Part shown: positions 19,442 through 28,205 of the stretch, piece after piece
How the letters are laid out: each line of letters starts with the position of its first letter
Position numbering within the stretch: position 1 is the first letter of the stretch
Assembly (NCBI RefSeq): GCF_000196115.1
Contig: NC_005027.1
Span: forward strand, 1,736,001-1,800,000
Direction of reading: 5' to 3'
Length of the DNA stretch: 64,000 nt
From: Rhodopirellula baltica SH 1
GTDB lineage: Bacteria; Planctomycetota; Planctomycetia; Pirellulales; Pirellulaceae
The notes under the pieces: generated by a model
What the model saw: only the letters and a program-made list of their open reading frames with translations
Database searches by the model: none
Told to the model about the DNA's origin: nothing
Made by a program: the position numbers and the translations under genes

Positions 19442-20892
19442 GTCTTCACGCGATAGGTGGCGCCGTTGTCGTTGGGCATCGAGCGGTGCCAGGCAACAAG
19501 ATTCTTTGTCATCTCGGCCACTGTGTCGGGGTGTTCAGCCGAGACGTCGGTGGTTTCGCCTCGGTCGGTGTCGAGGTCGTACAGTTCCGCGGAGGATCCG
19601 TCGTATTCGCACAGCAGCTTCCATTTGCCTTTCCGCATCGCCAAATCGGGAAGGTCGTCCACTCCGTAATACGAGTCGCGGTCTGGTGGGCGTCGAAAGA
19701 AGATCGGTGCGTTTCGCGATTGACCGTCGCCGGTGAAGGCCGATGCAAGCGACTCGCCATCAAACGTTGCGTCGTGCGGATGTTTGGTCCCAGTGATATC
19801 CAAAAGGGTTGGAACCAAATCGATTGCTGAGAAGACGGACGTCGTGTCGACGGCATTGGTGCGAGTCACGATGCCGGGCCCCCAGGCAACCATTGATGAG
19901 CGAATGCCTCCTTCGTACAGGTGCGTCTTGTGACCTCGGAAAGGACCTGCCGACCCCGCACCTTGTTCGGGACCGTTGTCCGAGCAAATTAGGACGAGCG
20001 TGTTGTTTCGTAAGGCTTCGTCGTTTCGAATCCGGTCAAATAGCTTTCCCAATTGGCGATCCATCTCTTCGAGGACCGAGAGGTACAAACCGCGTTTCCC
20101 ATCGGCCCACTCATCGACCGGTGGCCAGAACGGTGAGTGCACATCATCGGGCCAAAGGTTGACGTAGAAGGGTTGATTGTTTTTCTGGGCTCGATCGATG
20201 AACGGGATGGCAGCGTCGACGAAGCCGCCAGTGATTTTGGATCGCAGCATCCAGCGATATCCCTCACCCAGTCGTTCGGCGTCCGCCCAAATCCGGCCGG
20301 GCTCGTCGTCACCAGGCTTCATCGTGAGTGGCAAGAGCTTCGGCCCCATCCCCTCGAAATTCGTCAGCGACTCGTCAAAGCCATACTCGGTGATGTAGGG
20401 TGCGTCGTCGACATTTCGCTGGCCGCCCATGTGCCATTTGCCGAAGTGCCCGGTCGCATAGCCCGATTGTTGGAGTGATCTTGCCAGCATCGGTGCGGCT
20501 GGATCGAGCCATTGAGCGATGCCTCGTTCGTTGTTGTGATCGCGATTGTTTAGGAATGAACCAATGCGCCAACGCTGCGGGTATTGCCCGGTGGAAATCG
20601 CGGTTCTCGATGGCGAACAGATTGGTGAGTTCACATAAAACTGTTCGAACCTCACGCCCTCGCGAGCCATTTGGTCGATGCGAGGTGTTTGAGCGTCATG
20701 GTTGCCGAAACACGAAAAGTCTTCCCATCCCATGTCGTCGATAAACACGAGCACCACATTCGGGCGTTGTTGGTTCGCCGCTGAGGCGACCGAGGATAGG
20801 CTGGTAGCGAAAACCATGAAAACCAACAAACTACAGGGCAACCACAATAGGGACGCCTCGAATTGATGGAACGGAAGGCGGGGACGAATCAT
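19417..20892 (-). CDS. Secreted arylsulfatase-type sulfatase
   Basis: A 491-residue type I sulfatase with a hydrophobic N-terminal segment ending near SVASAANQQ. The active-site signature CSPSRTAISTGQYPQRW starts at Cys92, the residue converted to formylglycine by a sulfatase-maturating enzyme. Metal-ligand motifs are visible: FIDDMGWEDF near residue 50 and CSDNGPEQG in the second half. GKWHMGG is also conserved. The family cleaves sulfate esters in the periplasm or outside the cell. Nearby GH2, pectate lyase and GH86-like genes suggest a sulfated algal polysaccharide as substrate. The exact sulfatase subfamily cannot be fixed by reading alone. Confidence 0.94.
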   Translation of the reverse strand: MIRPRLPFHQFEASLLWLPCSLLVFMVFATSLSSVASAANQQRPNVVLVFIDDMGWEDFSCFGNHDAQTPRIDQMAREGVRFEQFYVNSPICSPSRTAISTGQYPQRWRIGSFLNNRDHNNERGIAQWLDPAAPMLARSLQQSGYATGHFGKWHMGGQRNVDDAPYITEYGFDESLTNFEGMGPKLLPLTMKPGDDEPGRIWADAERLGEGYRWMLRSKITGGFVDAAIPFIDRAQKNNQPFYVNLWPDDVHSPFWPPVDEWADGKRGLYLSVLEEMDRQLGKLFDRIRNDEALRNNTLVLICSDNGPEQGAGSAGPFRGHKTHLYEGGIRSSMVAWGPGIVTRTNAVDTTSVFSAIDLVPTLLDITGTKHPHDATFDGESLASAFTGDGQSRNAPIFFRRPPDRDSYYGVDDLPDLAMRKGKWKLLCEYDGSSAELYDLDTDRGETTDVSAEHPDTVAEMTKNLVAWHRSMPNDNGATYRVKTKKKGRSR

Positions 20893-21056
20893 GGGGAAGA
20901 TTCCTTGGTGGGGCGGGTGGGAAGGGGTGAGAGCATCGGCAGAACGAGGTCGCTCATAGCGGCGTTGCCCATTTGAAACGGTGTTCGGCGTGCGATTGTC
21001 GCTGTGTCGTCGCCAAGACGCAACATTTCGTCATGAAGGTGAAGAAGCTCTGATGC

Positions 21057-21092
21057 AAAACGAGAACGCTCGGATCATGGGATCCGAGCGTT
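21057..21092 (-). terminator. Intrinsic terminator of the GH2 gene
   Basis: A perfect 12-bp stem (21065-21076 with 21081-21092) with a 4-base loop. On the minus strand it is followed by CTCG and TTTT (21057-21060). It lies 60 bases past the GH2 stop. Confidence 0.75.
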
Positions 21093-21151
21093 GAGAGGAT
21101 TTGCAACGCGGCGAGCGTTTTACACGACGTGCTTCACGACACGGGAGTCAA

Positions 21152-23455
21152 TCATTCGGCGGGATCAAGCAATGGTTCGTGAAGCTCAGCCAATTCTTCT
21201 GCTGGGATCTTGATCACCTTTCGATCGTATGTCATCAGTCCGTTGATTTCACCTTCGACATCCGTTGTTTGCGTATAGATGCCTGCAGCAATTCCTTGTT
21301 GCTGAAGCTCTTTCAGCTTGTCGATCGACGTTGTGTAACGTTCTTTGTATTCGGCTTTGGTTTGAGGCAACCCGCCGTAGCCCCAGTTGCGACGATTGGC
21401 GTCCCACAGGTGTCCTTGAACGGGGTAGCCATGACCGCCGAATTCACCAATCACCTTGATGAAATTGTCAAAACGGCCATTCGTATTCAGGTCGAATGGG
21501 AATCCAGGGTGTGGATATCGGTGCTCGTCAACGATGTCACCAACCGGCCAAAAGTTACCACCGCTGGCGATGTTGATCAGACGTGAAGGATCACGTTCGA
21601 CCATCCATTTGCCGACTTCCATTGTCAGATGCTGGCCCCACGCTTCGTTAAATGGGACCCAGCATACGATCGACGGATGATTCTCCAACGAATCGATCAT
21701 CCATTCCAGTTCACGCATGAATTGCGCGTGAGGCTCGTTCGGCCAGGTCGCTTCGGAAGGATTGGGGGCAAGACGCGTCCATTTCGGCCAAGCACCTTCA
21801 CCGGAACCACCGCTGACTTGGTCTTGCCAGACCATCATGCCCAACCGATCGCAGTGGTAGTAGTAACGGCGAGGTTCGACCTTGATGTGTTTGCGAATTA
21901 TGTTGAAGCCGGCTGACTTCAACCATTCGATGTCGAACAACATCGCTTCGTCCGATGGTGGAGTGAGCAACCCGTCAGGCCACCATCCTTGGTCGAGCGG
22001 TCCCCAGTGGAAGATGACTTCGCCGTTCAAGGTGAAACGCCAGTTCCCATCGGCATCTTTGACTTTGCCGACATCGCGAATTCCAGTGTAGGATGTGACT
22101 TGGTCAAGCGTAGCACCTTGGCCGTCGAGCATTGTCGCATCGATCGTGTACAGGTGCGGTGAGTCGGGGGACCAAAGCTTTGCGTCTGGAATCGACAACG
22201 TCACTGATTCGGTGTTGCCTGTTGCCGACGCAACGACCTCGCCGTTATCTCTCACTTCGATCTTGACCGGTGCATTGCCTTCTCGATCGACGGCAATCGT
22301 TATGGAACCAGCCTGTGCGTCTGTCTTGATTTTCAGATCGTTGATGTGTTGCGAAGCGACCTCTTCCATCCAAACGGTCTGCCATATCCCCGAGACTTGC
22401 GTGTACCAGATTCCGCGAGCGTTCAGAGTTTGTTTTCCACGCAACTGCCACTCTTCTGTCGCATCCTCGACACGGACGATCAGTTCGTTCCGGCCGTCCT
22501 TCACCGCATCGGTGATATCAAAAGTGAATGGCGTGTTGCCTCCCGTGTGCGATCCAACGGGCTTTCCATTGACGAAGGCTTCACACTGGTAGTCGACCGC
22601 TTCGAAGTTCAGAAGGGTTCGTTTGCCCTCGGTCGGAGTCCCCTCAAAGCTGCGTCGATACCACAGCGACTCCTCGGAATCGAGCAAGCGTTGGACGCCG
22701 CCAAGTTTCGATTCAAGCGGAAAGGGAACCAAAATTTCGCCTGCCCATTCGGCCGGCATCTCTGATTTCTTGGAAGTGATCGCGTAGGCCCAAGTGCCGT
22801 TCAGGTTGGTCCAATTGGATCGTTGCAGCTGAGGTCGTGGGTATTCGGTCCATGCGTTTTCCGCGGTGACTTCGGCTCCCCACTTTGTGATCAGTTCTGA
22901 TTGAAATGGCTTGGTGCTGAGTTCCGGCTTGGGAAGTGTTGGAACGTTCTGTGAATCGACCACGTGAACATCGATGAACTGTCCGCCGGTCTTTTGCACG
23001 CAGTGCACCGCCATCAGGTTTGTACCGACGCGAAGTGCCGAGGCTTCTGCGGGTTTGAGCGGAAGCGTGTGGTATTGAGTGCTGTATCCGCTCAGCTTGG
23101 CGACCAGCTTTCCATTCAGATAGACTTCGGCGTCTTCGTCGTGATGCACCAAGAGAGCTGGTTTCGCAGGTACCGATTTGAGTTCAAACGACTTCCGCAG
23201 CCAGATTGAGTCTGTGTCCCAAACATGACCGATTCGGGCGGCGGGAGTTCCATGCGTCCCGAATCCACCGGCCGCGTCCGACCAGGCTGAATCGTCGAAA
23301 TTGGATCGCTGCCAGTCTTCGCCGGGATCGTTCAGCTGAAACTTCCACTTGTCGCTGATTTCCTGCCCGGTTGCGACGGAACAAGAGAGCGAGAGAAACA
23401 GTCCACTCAGCATTATCAGATGCTTCGATGGGAACTTGAAACCATCAATCTTCAT
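21152..23455 (-). CDS. Glycoside hydrolase family 2 (beta-galactosidase-like)
   Basis: A 767-residue exported enzyme with a signal peptide ending near SVATGQ. The N-terminal 200 residues resemble a jelly-roll sugar-binding region (VHHDEDAEVYLNGKLVAKL). The GH2 sandwich domain, the immunoglobulin-like domain and the TIM barrel follow. The predicted acid/base Glu604 lies in PFNEAWGQ, and the nucleophile Glu671 in GEFGGHGY. The motif IRKHIKVEP is also GH2-like. Family members hydrolyse terminal beta-linked galactose, glucuronate or mannose; the substrate here is not determined. Lying beside a sulfatase and near a GH86-like enzyme, a galactan side activity is plausible. It has its own terminator downstream. 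Confidence 0.92.
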   Translation of the reverse strand: MKIDGFKFPSKHLIMLSGLFLSLSCSVATGQEISDKWKFQLNDPGEDWQRSNFDDSAWSDAAGGFGTHGTPAARIGHVWDTDSIWLRKSFELKSVPAKPALLVHHDEDAEVYLNGKLVAKLSGYSTQYHTLPLKPAEASALRVGTNLMAVHCVQKTGGQFIDVHVVDSQNVPTLPKPELSTKPFQSELITKWGAEVTAENAWTEYPRPQLQRSNWTNLNGTWAYAITSKKSEMPAEWAGEILVPFPLESKLGGVQRLLDSEESLWYRRSFEGTPTEGKRTLLNFEAVDYQCEAFVNGKPVGSHTGGNTPFTFDITDAVKDGRNELIVRVEDATEEWQLRGKQTLNARGIWYTQVSGIWQTVWMEEVASQHINDLKIKTDAQAGSITIAVDREGNAPVKIEVRDNGEVVASATGNTESVTLSIPDAKLWSPDSPHLYTIDATMLDGQGATLDQVTSYTGIRDVGKVKDADGNWRFTLNGEVIFHWGPLDQGWWPDGLLTPPSDEAMLFDIEWLKSAGFNIIRKHIKVEPRRYYYHCDRLGMMVWQDQVSGGSGEGAWPKWTRLAPNPSEATWPNEPHAQFMRELEWMIDSLENHPSIVCWVPFNEAWGQHLTMEVGKWMVERDPSRLINIASGGNFWPVGDIVDEHRYPHPGFPFDLNTNGRFDNFIKVIGEFGGHGYPVQGHLWDANRRNWGYGGLPQTKAEYKERYTTSIDKLKELQQQGIAAGIYTQTTDVEGEINGLMTYDRKVIKIPAEELAELHEPLLDPAE

Positions 23456-23896
23456 TGGGGATCTCTTTCAGTCGGGTAAGCGGCAATGTCAGCAGTTTCA
23501 GCGTGACGGAGAAACTGAGTGATTTGGAGGCGTCTGACAGGCTGCGGAGGACGAGGTGGGGAAAGGGGACGTTGGATTTCAATGGTTAAGAACAAGGTGG
23601 AAGACGTTGTTGGGCGTCTTGGAAGACCCTAGTCAGCCTCGTTCGTTGAAAAGCCAATGGACAGGCTAGCGTGACAAAGGGTCGTAGTAAAGGGTTCGGT
23701 GGCGATTGGGCTGGATCCCATCCATAGAACTGAACAGCCATTGATGACCTGCTCGCGGATGGTGCTTTTTGGCGAATTTGAGAAGCCCAAAAGTGGAGTG
23801 CGCGTAACCCAGACCAATGGTTTTATTCGTCAACCAAGGGGAAGATAGCGACGATGTGTCGCTGTTGATGACCCAAAGCAGCTGGAGGAACAGAGG
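23456..23896. other. Intergenic region, no gene seen
   Basis: About 440 bases between the divergent GH2 and CMD-like genes. Short minus-strand open frames here have no start signals or recognisable products. Both promoters must lie inside. Confidence 0.5.
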
Positions 23897-24439
23897 ATGC
23901 CAAAGGAAAGCAAACCCACCGAGGACGCTACCCAAATGCTTGCAGAGATCGAAGCGTTCGAGTCAGCGTATGGGTACAACGCTGATTACATGAAGGATTT
24001 GTTTGCACGGTCGCCTGAATCATTCCGGCGTTTTCGTGCGGCGCGGCCAATGACGATGCACTACGATCAGCTGACCGCGGAGGCCTACTTCACCGCCGCG
24101 ATCACCGTGATGCAACAGGAAGATTGCAGCGGCTGTTTGGAACTGAACGTCAAAATGGCGAAGGAAGCGGGGGTCTCCGAGCAACTCATTGAGCAGATGG
24201 TCGAGTCGCCGGAACGCTTGCCGGCGGAGCTGAAGGACGTACGTGACCACACGCTGAATTGCTTGGGAGCCGGAGCCATCGACGAAGAGGTGGCTCTTCG
24301 TATTGAACGGCATTTTGGAGAAGCTGCATTTGGTGAACTCGCCATTGCCATCGTGGGCGTCAGAATCTATCCCGGTCTCAAACGTGCGTTGATGAAGATG
24401 CAAAGTTGTCACATGCCACACAACGCTGCGGGCGAGTAG
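23897..24439 (+). CDS. Carboxymuconolactone decarboxylase / AhpD-like protein
   Basis: A 180-residue helical protein with the CMD-family core EDCSGCLELNVKMAKEAGV. The CxxC pair (Cys-Ser-Gly-Cys) could be redox-active, but the His that usually follows in AhpD-type CxxCxxxH proteins is replaced by Asn, so a peroxidase-reductase role is uncertain. The C-terminus has another Cys in QSCHMPH. No signal peptide, so it is probably cytosolic. The next gene starts one base after this stop, so the two are likely co-translated. Confidence 0.75.
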   Translation: MPKESKPTEDATQMLAEIEAFESAYGYNADYMKDLFARSPESFRRFRAARPMTMHYDQLTAEAYFTAAITVMQQEDCSGCLELNVKMAKEAGVSEQLIEQMVESPERLPAELKDVRDHTLNCLGAGAIDEEVALRIERHFGEAAFGELAIAIVGVRIYPGLKRALMKMQSCHMPHNAAGE

Positions 24440-24440
24440 G

Positions 24441-25265
24441 TTGGACAAGTACGTCGAAGACTTGCTTTGGGTGGTGAACAGTCCTTCCCTGATTTCGCCG
24501 GCAGCGGAATGTCCAACGCTTGCAGTTGCCCGAATTGATCGGCCGCATCTTCGGTCGTTCATGGAGAAGTGCACGTCGACCAAGGTCGGGCCATACTTTG
24601 AACGATTGATTTTCTACTGGCTCAAGCACATTCGCGGTTTGCAGATCCTCGCTCATGGATTGCCCGTTCGCGAACAAGGAAAAACGCTTGGCGAGATTGA
24701 CTTCCTGTTCATTGATGAGCGAGGCCGGCTGACTCACTGGGAAGTTGCGGTGAAGTTTTACCTGTACCTCACCGGGCAACCTTGTCGCGGAAGTCACTTT
24801 GTGGGTCCGAACTCACGTGACACGTTCGAGCGGAAGACGCAACGGATGCATGAACATCAGTTGTTGTTGAGCAGCAAGGTTCGCAATGATGTGGAGGTGC
24901 GTGAAGCGTTTGTCAAAGGTTGCTTGTTCTACCCGCCCGGGATCGGTGTTGTGCCAGAACTGCCGCGTTGGATGTCGGCTAATCACGACCGAGGCCTGTG
25001 GGTGCACCAATCCGAATTGCAAAAGGTCACGGATTCAGGTGATGAATTTCGAATCCTGACAAAGCCTCACTGGTTGTCAGTGGATTCGAGCGGTGACGAA
25101 ACAATCGCATGGATGGAGCCGGATGAGTTTCTTGCCGCCGTGGAGCAGCAAGCCATTCGATTCGACCGCCCCATTTTCGCAGCTCGTCGATTCGTTTCCC
25201 AGGATGCTTCGACGAACCACGTCGAGCGTTTCTTCGTTGTTCCCAATGAGTGGTCCGGCGAATGA
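24441..25265 (+). CDS. DUF1853 family protein
   Basis: A 274-residue protein starting with TTG one base after the preceding stop. Conserved DUF1853 features are visible: KVGPYFERLIFYWLK, then GKTLGEIDFLFIDERGRL and HWEVAVKFYLYL, then FERKTQRMHEHQLLL. The acidic and Lys residues around GEID and EVAVKF recall a restriction-endonuclease-like fold, but that is only inference. Biochemical function of the family is unknown. The tight coupling to the CMD-like gene suggests one transcription unit. The start could only be later if the coupling is accidental. Confidence 0.82.
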   Translation: MDKYVEDLLWVVNSPSLISPAAECPTLAVARIDRPHLRSFMEKCTSTKVGPYFERLIFYWLKHIRGLQILAHGLPVREQGKTLGEIDFLFIDERGRLTHWEVAVKFYLYLTGQPCRGSHFVGPNSRDTFERKTQRMHEHQLLLSSKVRNDVEVREAFVKGCLFYPPGIGVVPELPRWMSANHDRGLWVHQSELQKVTDSGDEFRILTKPHWLSVDSSGDETIAWMEPDEFLAAVEQQAIRFDRPIFAARRFVSQDASTNHVERFFVVPNEWSGE

Positions 25266-25280
25266 GCGGCAAAGCCGCTT

Positions 25281-26402
25281 TCATTCAGACGGTTGCAGAT
25301 GTTTCTTCAAGAACGTCGTAATCAATTCGCGAATTTCGGGATCGGAAAACTCCTTGCCACCATGCTTTGCGCCTCGAATCAGTTTGAGAGTTGTTTCGAC
25401 ACCGGCTGATTCGAGAGCGTCATGGATCAGTTGGCTTTGGTTCGCCGGAACAACTGGGTCGCTCGTTCCGTGAATGATCAGAAAAGGCGGATCCTTGTCA
25501 TCGATGTAGGTGATCGGATTGACGCGACGAATTCCCTCGTCATTCCCAAGAACCTCACCTCCGCCGAGCAATTTCGATTCGGGCGAACCATCCCGGTTGT
25601 GGGACTCAAAACCGTTCGTGGTGACAAACTTCGAAAAGTCAGTTGGTCCATAAAGATCGACCACCGCTTGGACGCGACTGGATTGTTCAGGCCAACCGCC
25701 GGAGCCTTCAAGTTCTTCCACATCACCTGACGTGCCCAGCAACGCGACCAAATGCCCGCCCGCCGAACTGCCACCAACGGCGATGCGATCTGGATCGATA
25801 CCGTATTGGTCGGCGTGTTCACGAAGAAAGCGAATGGCACATTTGCAGTCTTCGATTTGTGCGGGAAAAGGTGCCTCCCCGGTCAGGCGATATTCGATTG
25901 TTGCGCCCACGAAGCCCTCTGCCACCACTCTTGCGACTTGGTTGACGCCGCCTTCCTTGGAACCCGCTTGCCATCCACCACCGTGGATCCAAACATAAGC
26001 CGGCAATGGTTTGCTCGGTTTTGACTCGGGCAAAACGATGTGCATTTTGAGGTCGCGGTCGCCGCCTTTACCGAAGACGACATCGCGTTTGACTTCGACA
26101 CCTCGCGGTGCACGAGGAGATGGGTTTCGACCGTCTTCGGGACGTCTTACGGACATGTTTCCGACAACTTCCTCAATGTCGATTTGCCCATCACCGTCGC
26201 GGTCGAGACGTTTGAACAGGTTTTCGGGGCCACTGAATTCGTCTTTGGAGACTTTCCCGTCGTCGTTCGCATCATCGTTTTCCAATCGATTCTTGATGGT
26301 CGGACGTTCACGCTGCGCGAGCACGTCCGAAGTCCAGCAACATGCAACGGTCAGTGTCAGCGTAAACAGGACTGATAGGCGGAAAGAATGATTCATCTTC
26401 AA
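25281..26402 (-). CDS. Secreted alpha/beta-hydrolase with EF-hands
   Basis: A 373-residue exported esterase/lipase-like enzyme. After a signal peptide (to about residue 29) come two EF-hand loops, DANDDGKVSKDEF and DRDGDGQIDIEEV, which should bind calcium. The hydrolase domain shows the oxyanion motif HGGGW (140-144), the nucleophile elbow GGSSAGG (Ser213), a probable acid in HGTSDPVVP and a His in AKHGG. This matches the hormone-sensitive-lipase/carboxylesterase-like group, including sugar-ester deacetylases. Lying between polysaccharide-degrading genes, it may remove acyl groups from a polymer. An EF-hand prefix on such enzymes is a recurrent planctomycete arrangement. Confidence 0.88.
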   Translation of the reverse strand: MKMNHSFRLSVLFTLTLTVACCWTSDVLAQRERPTIKNRLENDDANDDGKVSKDEFSGPENLFKRLDRDGDGQIDIEEVVGNMSVRRPEDGRNPSPRAPRGVEVKRDVVFGKGGDRDLKMHIVLPESKPSKPLPAYVWIHGGGWQAGSKEGGVNQVARVVAEGFVGATIEYRLTGEAPFPAQIEDCKCAIRFLREHADQYGIDPDRIAVGGSSAGGHLVALLGTSGDVEELEGSGGWPEQSSRVQAVVDLYGPTDFSKFVTTNGFESHNRDGSPESKLLGGGEVLGNDEGIRRVNPITYIDDKDPPFLIIHGTSDPVVPANQSQLIHDALESAGVETTLKLIRGAKHGGKEFSDPEIRELITTFLKKHLQPSE

Positions 26403-26527
26403 CTCGGCTTCGTTCGGCAGGTGGAGGCTTTCGTAGTGAGCGATTCATGATAGCCCCACTGCGCGACCGAATCATGTATGCCGGCATTTGATACAGTCCA
26501 CCGTGATCGGATGGGCATCGCGTCGGG

Positions 26528-27538
26528 CTACTTCATCCATTTTGCGTGAGCTTTGGCGACCTTTGATCCCCAGTTTCCATACCACGTGTAGCCACTTCTT
26601 CTTTCTTCACCAACCAGGTCCAAGTCGTAAACGATTGTCCCATCGCGATCGCTGAACATCGGACGGTTGGTTTTGATGTCGTAAAAACGAGCCCAGATTG
26701 ACGGAGCGTTGTTGTCTGCAATCAGCGATGGAAGCTCCTTTCGCTTTTGATAGCGGTACCCGTTCACTTGAACCGAGTCGAACCACTTCACGCCGGATTC
26801 CACTGCCTGAATCACCCGTGGCGATGGTTCGTCCAATTCCATCAGGTAAAGGAGTATTCCTGCACTCTCAGCACCACTGAGCGATGGGGGCTCGTAGCTT
26901 CTGGCGAGGACCGGGGCGAGCGTTTCGGCATGATGCTGAGCACACCAAACGGTCCGTTCACCGTCAACAATCACTTGGCAATCCAATATGCACTCGATCC
27001 CGCGAGTCAATGCGGTTCGCGTCCGAACCAAACGTTGCTCGTCCAAGAACTCGTAGGTTGGGATTTCAGCCACCTCTTCAAGGAACTGCATGATATTGAT
27101 CATCGTGCCGTCATTGAAGGTGATGTGGCGGTGGTACTTTTTGCTGAGCGGAAAGTACTGTGGCCATCCACCATTGGGATACTGGGCGGCCAAGAGATGA
27201 TCAAAACCTTTCAAGAAGGCTGACTTGTATTCGTCTTGGCCCGACGCTTTGAACGCTCTCGCCAAGGCTTGCAGTTCACCAATGGTCGCACCATTGTCGA
27301 AGGTGCCGTTCGGCTTGTCATCGCCAGCGGTGAACAGTTTGGACGTCGTGTCAGTGTTCTTTGGCCAGTCGCCATGATCGGTTTGCCAAGACAGAATGCA
27401 ACGCATCGCGTGTTGTCCTTCGGCACCGCGGAACCATTCGTCGGTTTGCTTCGCGACTTTTTCGGCGGGCGTCGCCGCTGAAAGGAGTGAAGCGTTGACG
27501 GTCAGAACCGCCAGGATCGCGATTGATATCCGTTGCAT
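26528..27538 (-). CDS. Pectate lyase, PelA/PL10-like
   Basis: ATG 27538 begins a clean signal peptide (MQRISIAILAVLTVNASLLSA) and gives 336 residues; an in-frame ATG 51 bases upstream adds a poor leader. The protein matches the PelA/PL10 pectate lyase type: QTDHGDWPKN, TFDNGATIGELQ, YPNGGWPQ, ITFNDGTMINIMQFL and GYTWYGNW are characteristic. Such enzymes cleave polygalacturonate by calcium-dependent beta-elimination with an Arg base. It should act outside the cytoplasm. It lies downstream of the DUF1697 gene on the same strand. Confidence 0.9.
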   Translation of the reverse strand: MQRISIAILAVLTVNASLLSAATPAEKVAKQTDEWFRGAEGQHAMRCILSWQTDHGDWPKNTDTTSKLFTAGDDKPNGTFDNGATIGELQALARAFKASGQDEYKSAFLKGFDHLLAAQYPNGGWPQYFPLSKKYHRHITFNDGTMINIMQFLEEVAEIPTYEFLDEQRLVRTRTALTRGIECILDCQVIVDGERTVWCAQHHAETLAPVLARSYEPPSLSGAESAGILLYLMELDEPSPRVIQAVESGVKWFDSVQVNGYRYQKRKELPSLIADNNAPSIWARFYDIKTNRPMFSDRDGTIVYDLDLVGEERRSGYTWYGNWGSKVAKAHAKWMK

Positions 27539-27595
27539 GTTGAATCTCTGAAAGAAACCAAAAGTCGTTGTGTCCCGAGCAGCGGACATTATGGA

Positions 27596-28135
27596 CTATT
27601 CAGGATTCAGAAGGCCTGCGAGTTTTTCAACGGTTGAGTGGTTTCGAGCAGTTATGCCCACGCCCAGTTTGCGCTCAACGCTTTTGGCCAATTTGGACGT
27701 TCCAAACCCGTCGGGAGCGTGGAGATAGAACACGTTTTCAATTAAATCGAAGCGTTCGGTAGCGGTCGCGAGGTTGGCGATTGTCGCAAGATCTGGATGA
27801 ACCGGTGGGGTCGAGAGAAAAAAGTAGTGGAGCGTTTTGGGAGCGGCAACAGCATCAGCGAACGGATTGTTCGCGACGGCGGATTGAAATTCATCTTTCG
27901 TCAGAAGCATCACTTGAGGCCGGAACCCGAAGTTCTCGTCCACCGCGTCGGCAATTCGTGTGGCAATTGCTTCTTTCGAGCTAGGCTCGCACGAGAACAC
28001 GACGTTCCCACTTTGAATGTAAGTAAGAACCGACTGACACCCAATGGATTCCAAAGTTGATCGCAGGGTAGCCATTGGCAACTTGTTCTTGCCACCAACG
28101 TTGATGCCGCGAAACAGAGCGATCCAGGTTGTCAT
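27596..28135 (-). CDS. DUF1697 family protein
   Basis: ATG 28135 gives 179 residues and the typical family N-terminus MTTWIALFRGINVGGKNKLP, followed by SVLTYIQSGNVVFSCE. The frame is open further upstream without family similarity. DUF1697 proteins are small cytosolic proteins of unknown function. The gene sits between the GH86-like and pectate lyase genes on the same strand; nothing suggests a role in polysaccharide use. Confidence 0.88.
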   Translation of the reverse strand: MTTWIALFRGINVGGKNKLPMATLRSTLESIGCQSVLTYIQSGNVVFSCEPSSKEAIATRIADAVDENFGFRPQVMLLTKDEFQSAVANNPFADAVAAPKTLHYFFLSTPPVHPDLATIANLATATERFDLIENVFYLHAPDGFGTSKLAKSVERKLGVGITARNHSTVEKLAGLLNPE

Positions 28136-28205
28136 GGTTTTCCGCAATGGTATGGAACGTCGGTGCCGCTGTGACAAAGCACGGTGCAAATGAAACCAAC
28201 CAAAT

